Shown here: positions 7,292 to 7,911 of the stretch, one piece after another
How positions within the stretch are numbered: the first letter of the stretch is position 1
How the letters are laid out: each line of letters begins with the position of its first letter
Source: Planctomycetia bacterium
GTDB lineage: Bacteria; Planctomycetota; UBA11346
Direction: 5' to 3'
Length of the DNA stretch: 7,911 nucleotides
Assembly (NCBI GenBank): GCA_005801395.1
Contig: SYDV01000394.1
Location: 1 to 7,911 of the forward strand
The notes under the pieces: generated by a model
Told to the model about the DNA's origin: nothing
Database searches by the model: none
What the model saw: only the letters and a program-made list of their open reading frames with translations
Position numbers and translations under genes: made by a program

Positions 7292-7911
7292 CGGACGCAA
7301 TTCCATTTAGTGAAATACAACGCCTATGCGCGGCTGAAGGATTAACCGCCGGTGGTGTCCTGTCACCGGTGCCACAACAATTAGATCCGACCTGGCTTGA
7401 TCGCATGGAGGCCGATGGCCTGGGCGACATGGATTGGCTGCAACGAACTCGAATCCAACGTTTACATCCAACCCATATGATGCCAAAAGCAAAAGCTTTA
7501 TTGGCTGTCGCAATGGCATACCAACCAACCCCCGAATGTGGGGAATTAAAACGCGCGCGCTATACGGCAGGCAAAGATTATCATCATGTTTTACGTTCTA
7601 AATTAGGCCGAATTGGCGTCATTTTGGGCCAACGTTGTGGGAGCACTTCAAAAGGTCGAGCCGCTGTAGATTCAGCCCCCCTCAATGAACGTACCTTAGC
7701 GCGAATGGCTGGACTCGGTTGGTTTGGAAGAAATTCTTTATTAATTTCGCCCGAAGTAGGCAGTTACCGCTTACTCGGTTTTTTACTTACTGATGCGGCG
7801 CTCGAACCACATCACGCAGGACATGGCGAAGACCGCTGTGGTAAATGTACGGCCTGCGAAAAACGATGTCCGACGGCGGCATTGGCCGACCGGCGCGTGC
7901 TGACCACGCGC
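7288..7911 (+). CDS. queG: Epoxyqueuosine reductase, C-terminus beyond the window (partial)
   Basis: QueG reduces epoxyqueuosine to queuosine at tRNA wobble position 34, using cobalamin and two 4Fe-4S clusters in the cytoplasm. The visible 208 codons show the family pattern: KALLAVAMAY (69-78), RYTAGKDYHHVL (91-102), the VDSAPLNER segment with the presumed catalytic acid D128, AGLGWFGRNSLL (141-152), LGFLLTD, and the first ferredoxin-like cluster motif C184-C187-C190-C194-P. The usual lysine of GWxGKN is arginine (R148). The ATG at 7288 gives a 4-nt ATGA overlap with the gene before it and suggests translational coupling; an in-frame ATG at 7282 would add two residues. Neither has a strong ribosome binding site, as expected for a coupled start. 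The second cluster motif and any C-terminal repeats lie past the edge. Confidence 0.95.
   Translation, partial: MTDAIPFSEIQRLCAAEGLTAGGVLSPVPQQLDPTWLDRMEADGLGDMDWLQRTRIQRLHPTHMMPKAKALLAVAMAYQPTPECGELKRARYTAGKDYHHVLRSKLGRIGVILGQRCGSTSKGRAAVDSAPLNERTLARMAGLGWFGRNSLLISPEVGSYRLLGFLLTDAALEPHHAGHGEDRCGKCTACEKRCPTAALADRRVLTTR

Overview
The window most likely comes from a member of the PVC superphylum, and Verrucomicrobiota is the best guess. Four observations support this: a 59-codon gene for the small basic protein family seen in Planctomycetes, Verrucomicrobia and Chlamydiae; an LpxA, which implies a lipid A outer membrane; a long GAPDH whose sequence style resembles verrucomicrobial enzymes; and a 650-residue DUF4954-like beta-helix protein. 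All of these rest on remembered family patterns, since no search was run. There is no phage, integron, CRISPR or RNA-gene signal.

Positions 1-6313 all read on the minus strand. In transcription order, from high to low coordinates, they hold lpxA (UDP-GlcNAc acyltransferase), a small basic protein gene, a GC-rich hairpin, gapA (glycolytic GAPDH), a second GC-rich hairpin, nagB (glucosamine-6-phosphate deaminase), the DUF4954-like protein, and trpB (tryptophan synthase beta, cut off by the window edge). The spacing suggests three transcription units: lpxA plus the small protein; gapA alone; and nagB with the DUF4954-like gene, possibly reading on into trpB. The genes cover lipid A initiation, glycolysis, amino-sugar turnover and tryptophan synthesis. 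UDP-GlcNAc and glucosamine-6-phosphate chemistry links lpxA and nagB only loosely.

Positions 6389-7911 read on the plus strand, divergently from lpxA. A 300-residue protein with the fold signature of IS200-like/REP-associated Y1 (HUH) transposases overlaps by ATGA the start of queG (epoxyqueuosine reductase), which runs off the window. The transposase-like protein has lost both HUH histidines and the catalytic tyrosine but keeps the rest of the domain and an intact frame. It looks like a catalytically dead, domesticated nuclease relative that is translationally coupled to a tRNA-modification gene, and it is the most interesting item here.

Two genes are missed by simple length or stop-to-stop ORF calling: the small basic protein (5186-5365, minus) and the partial queG (7288-7911, plus).
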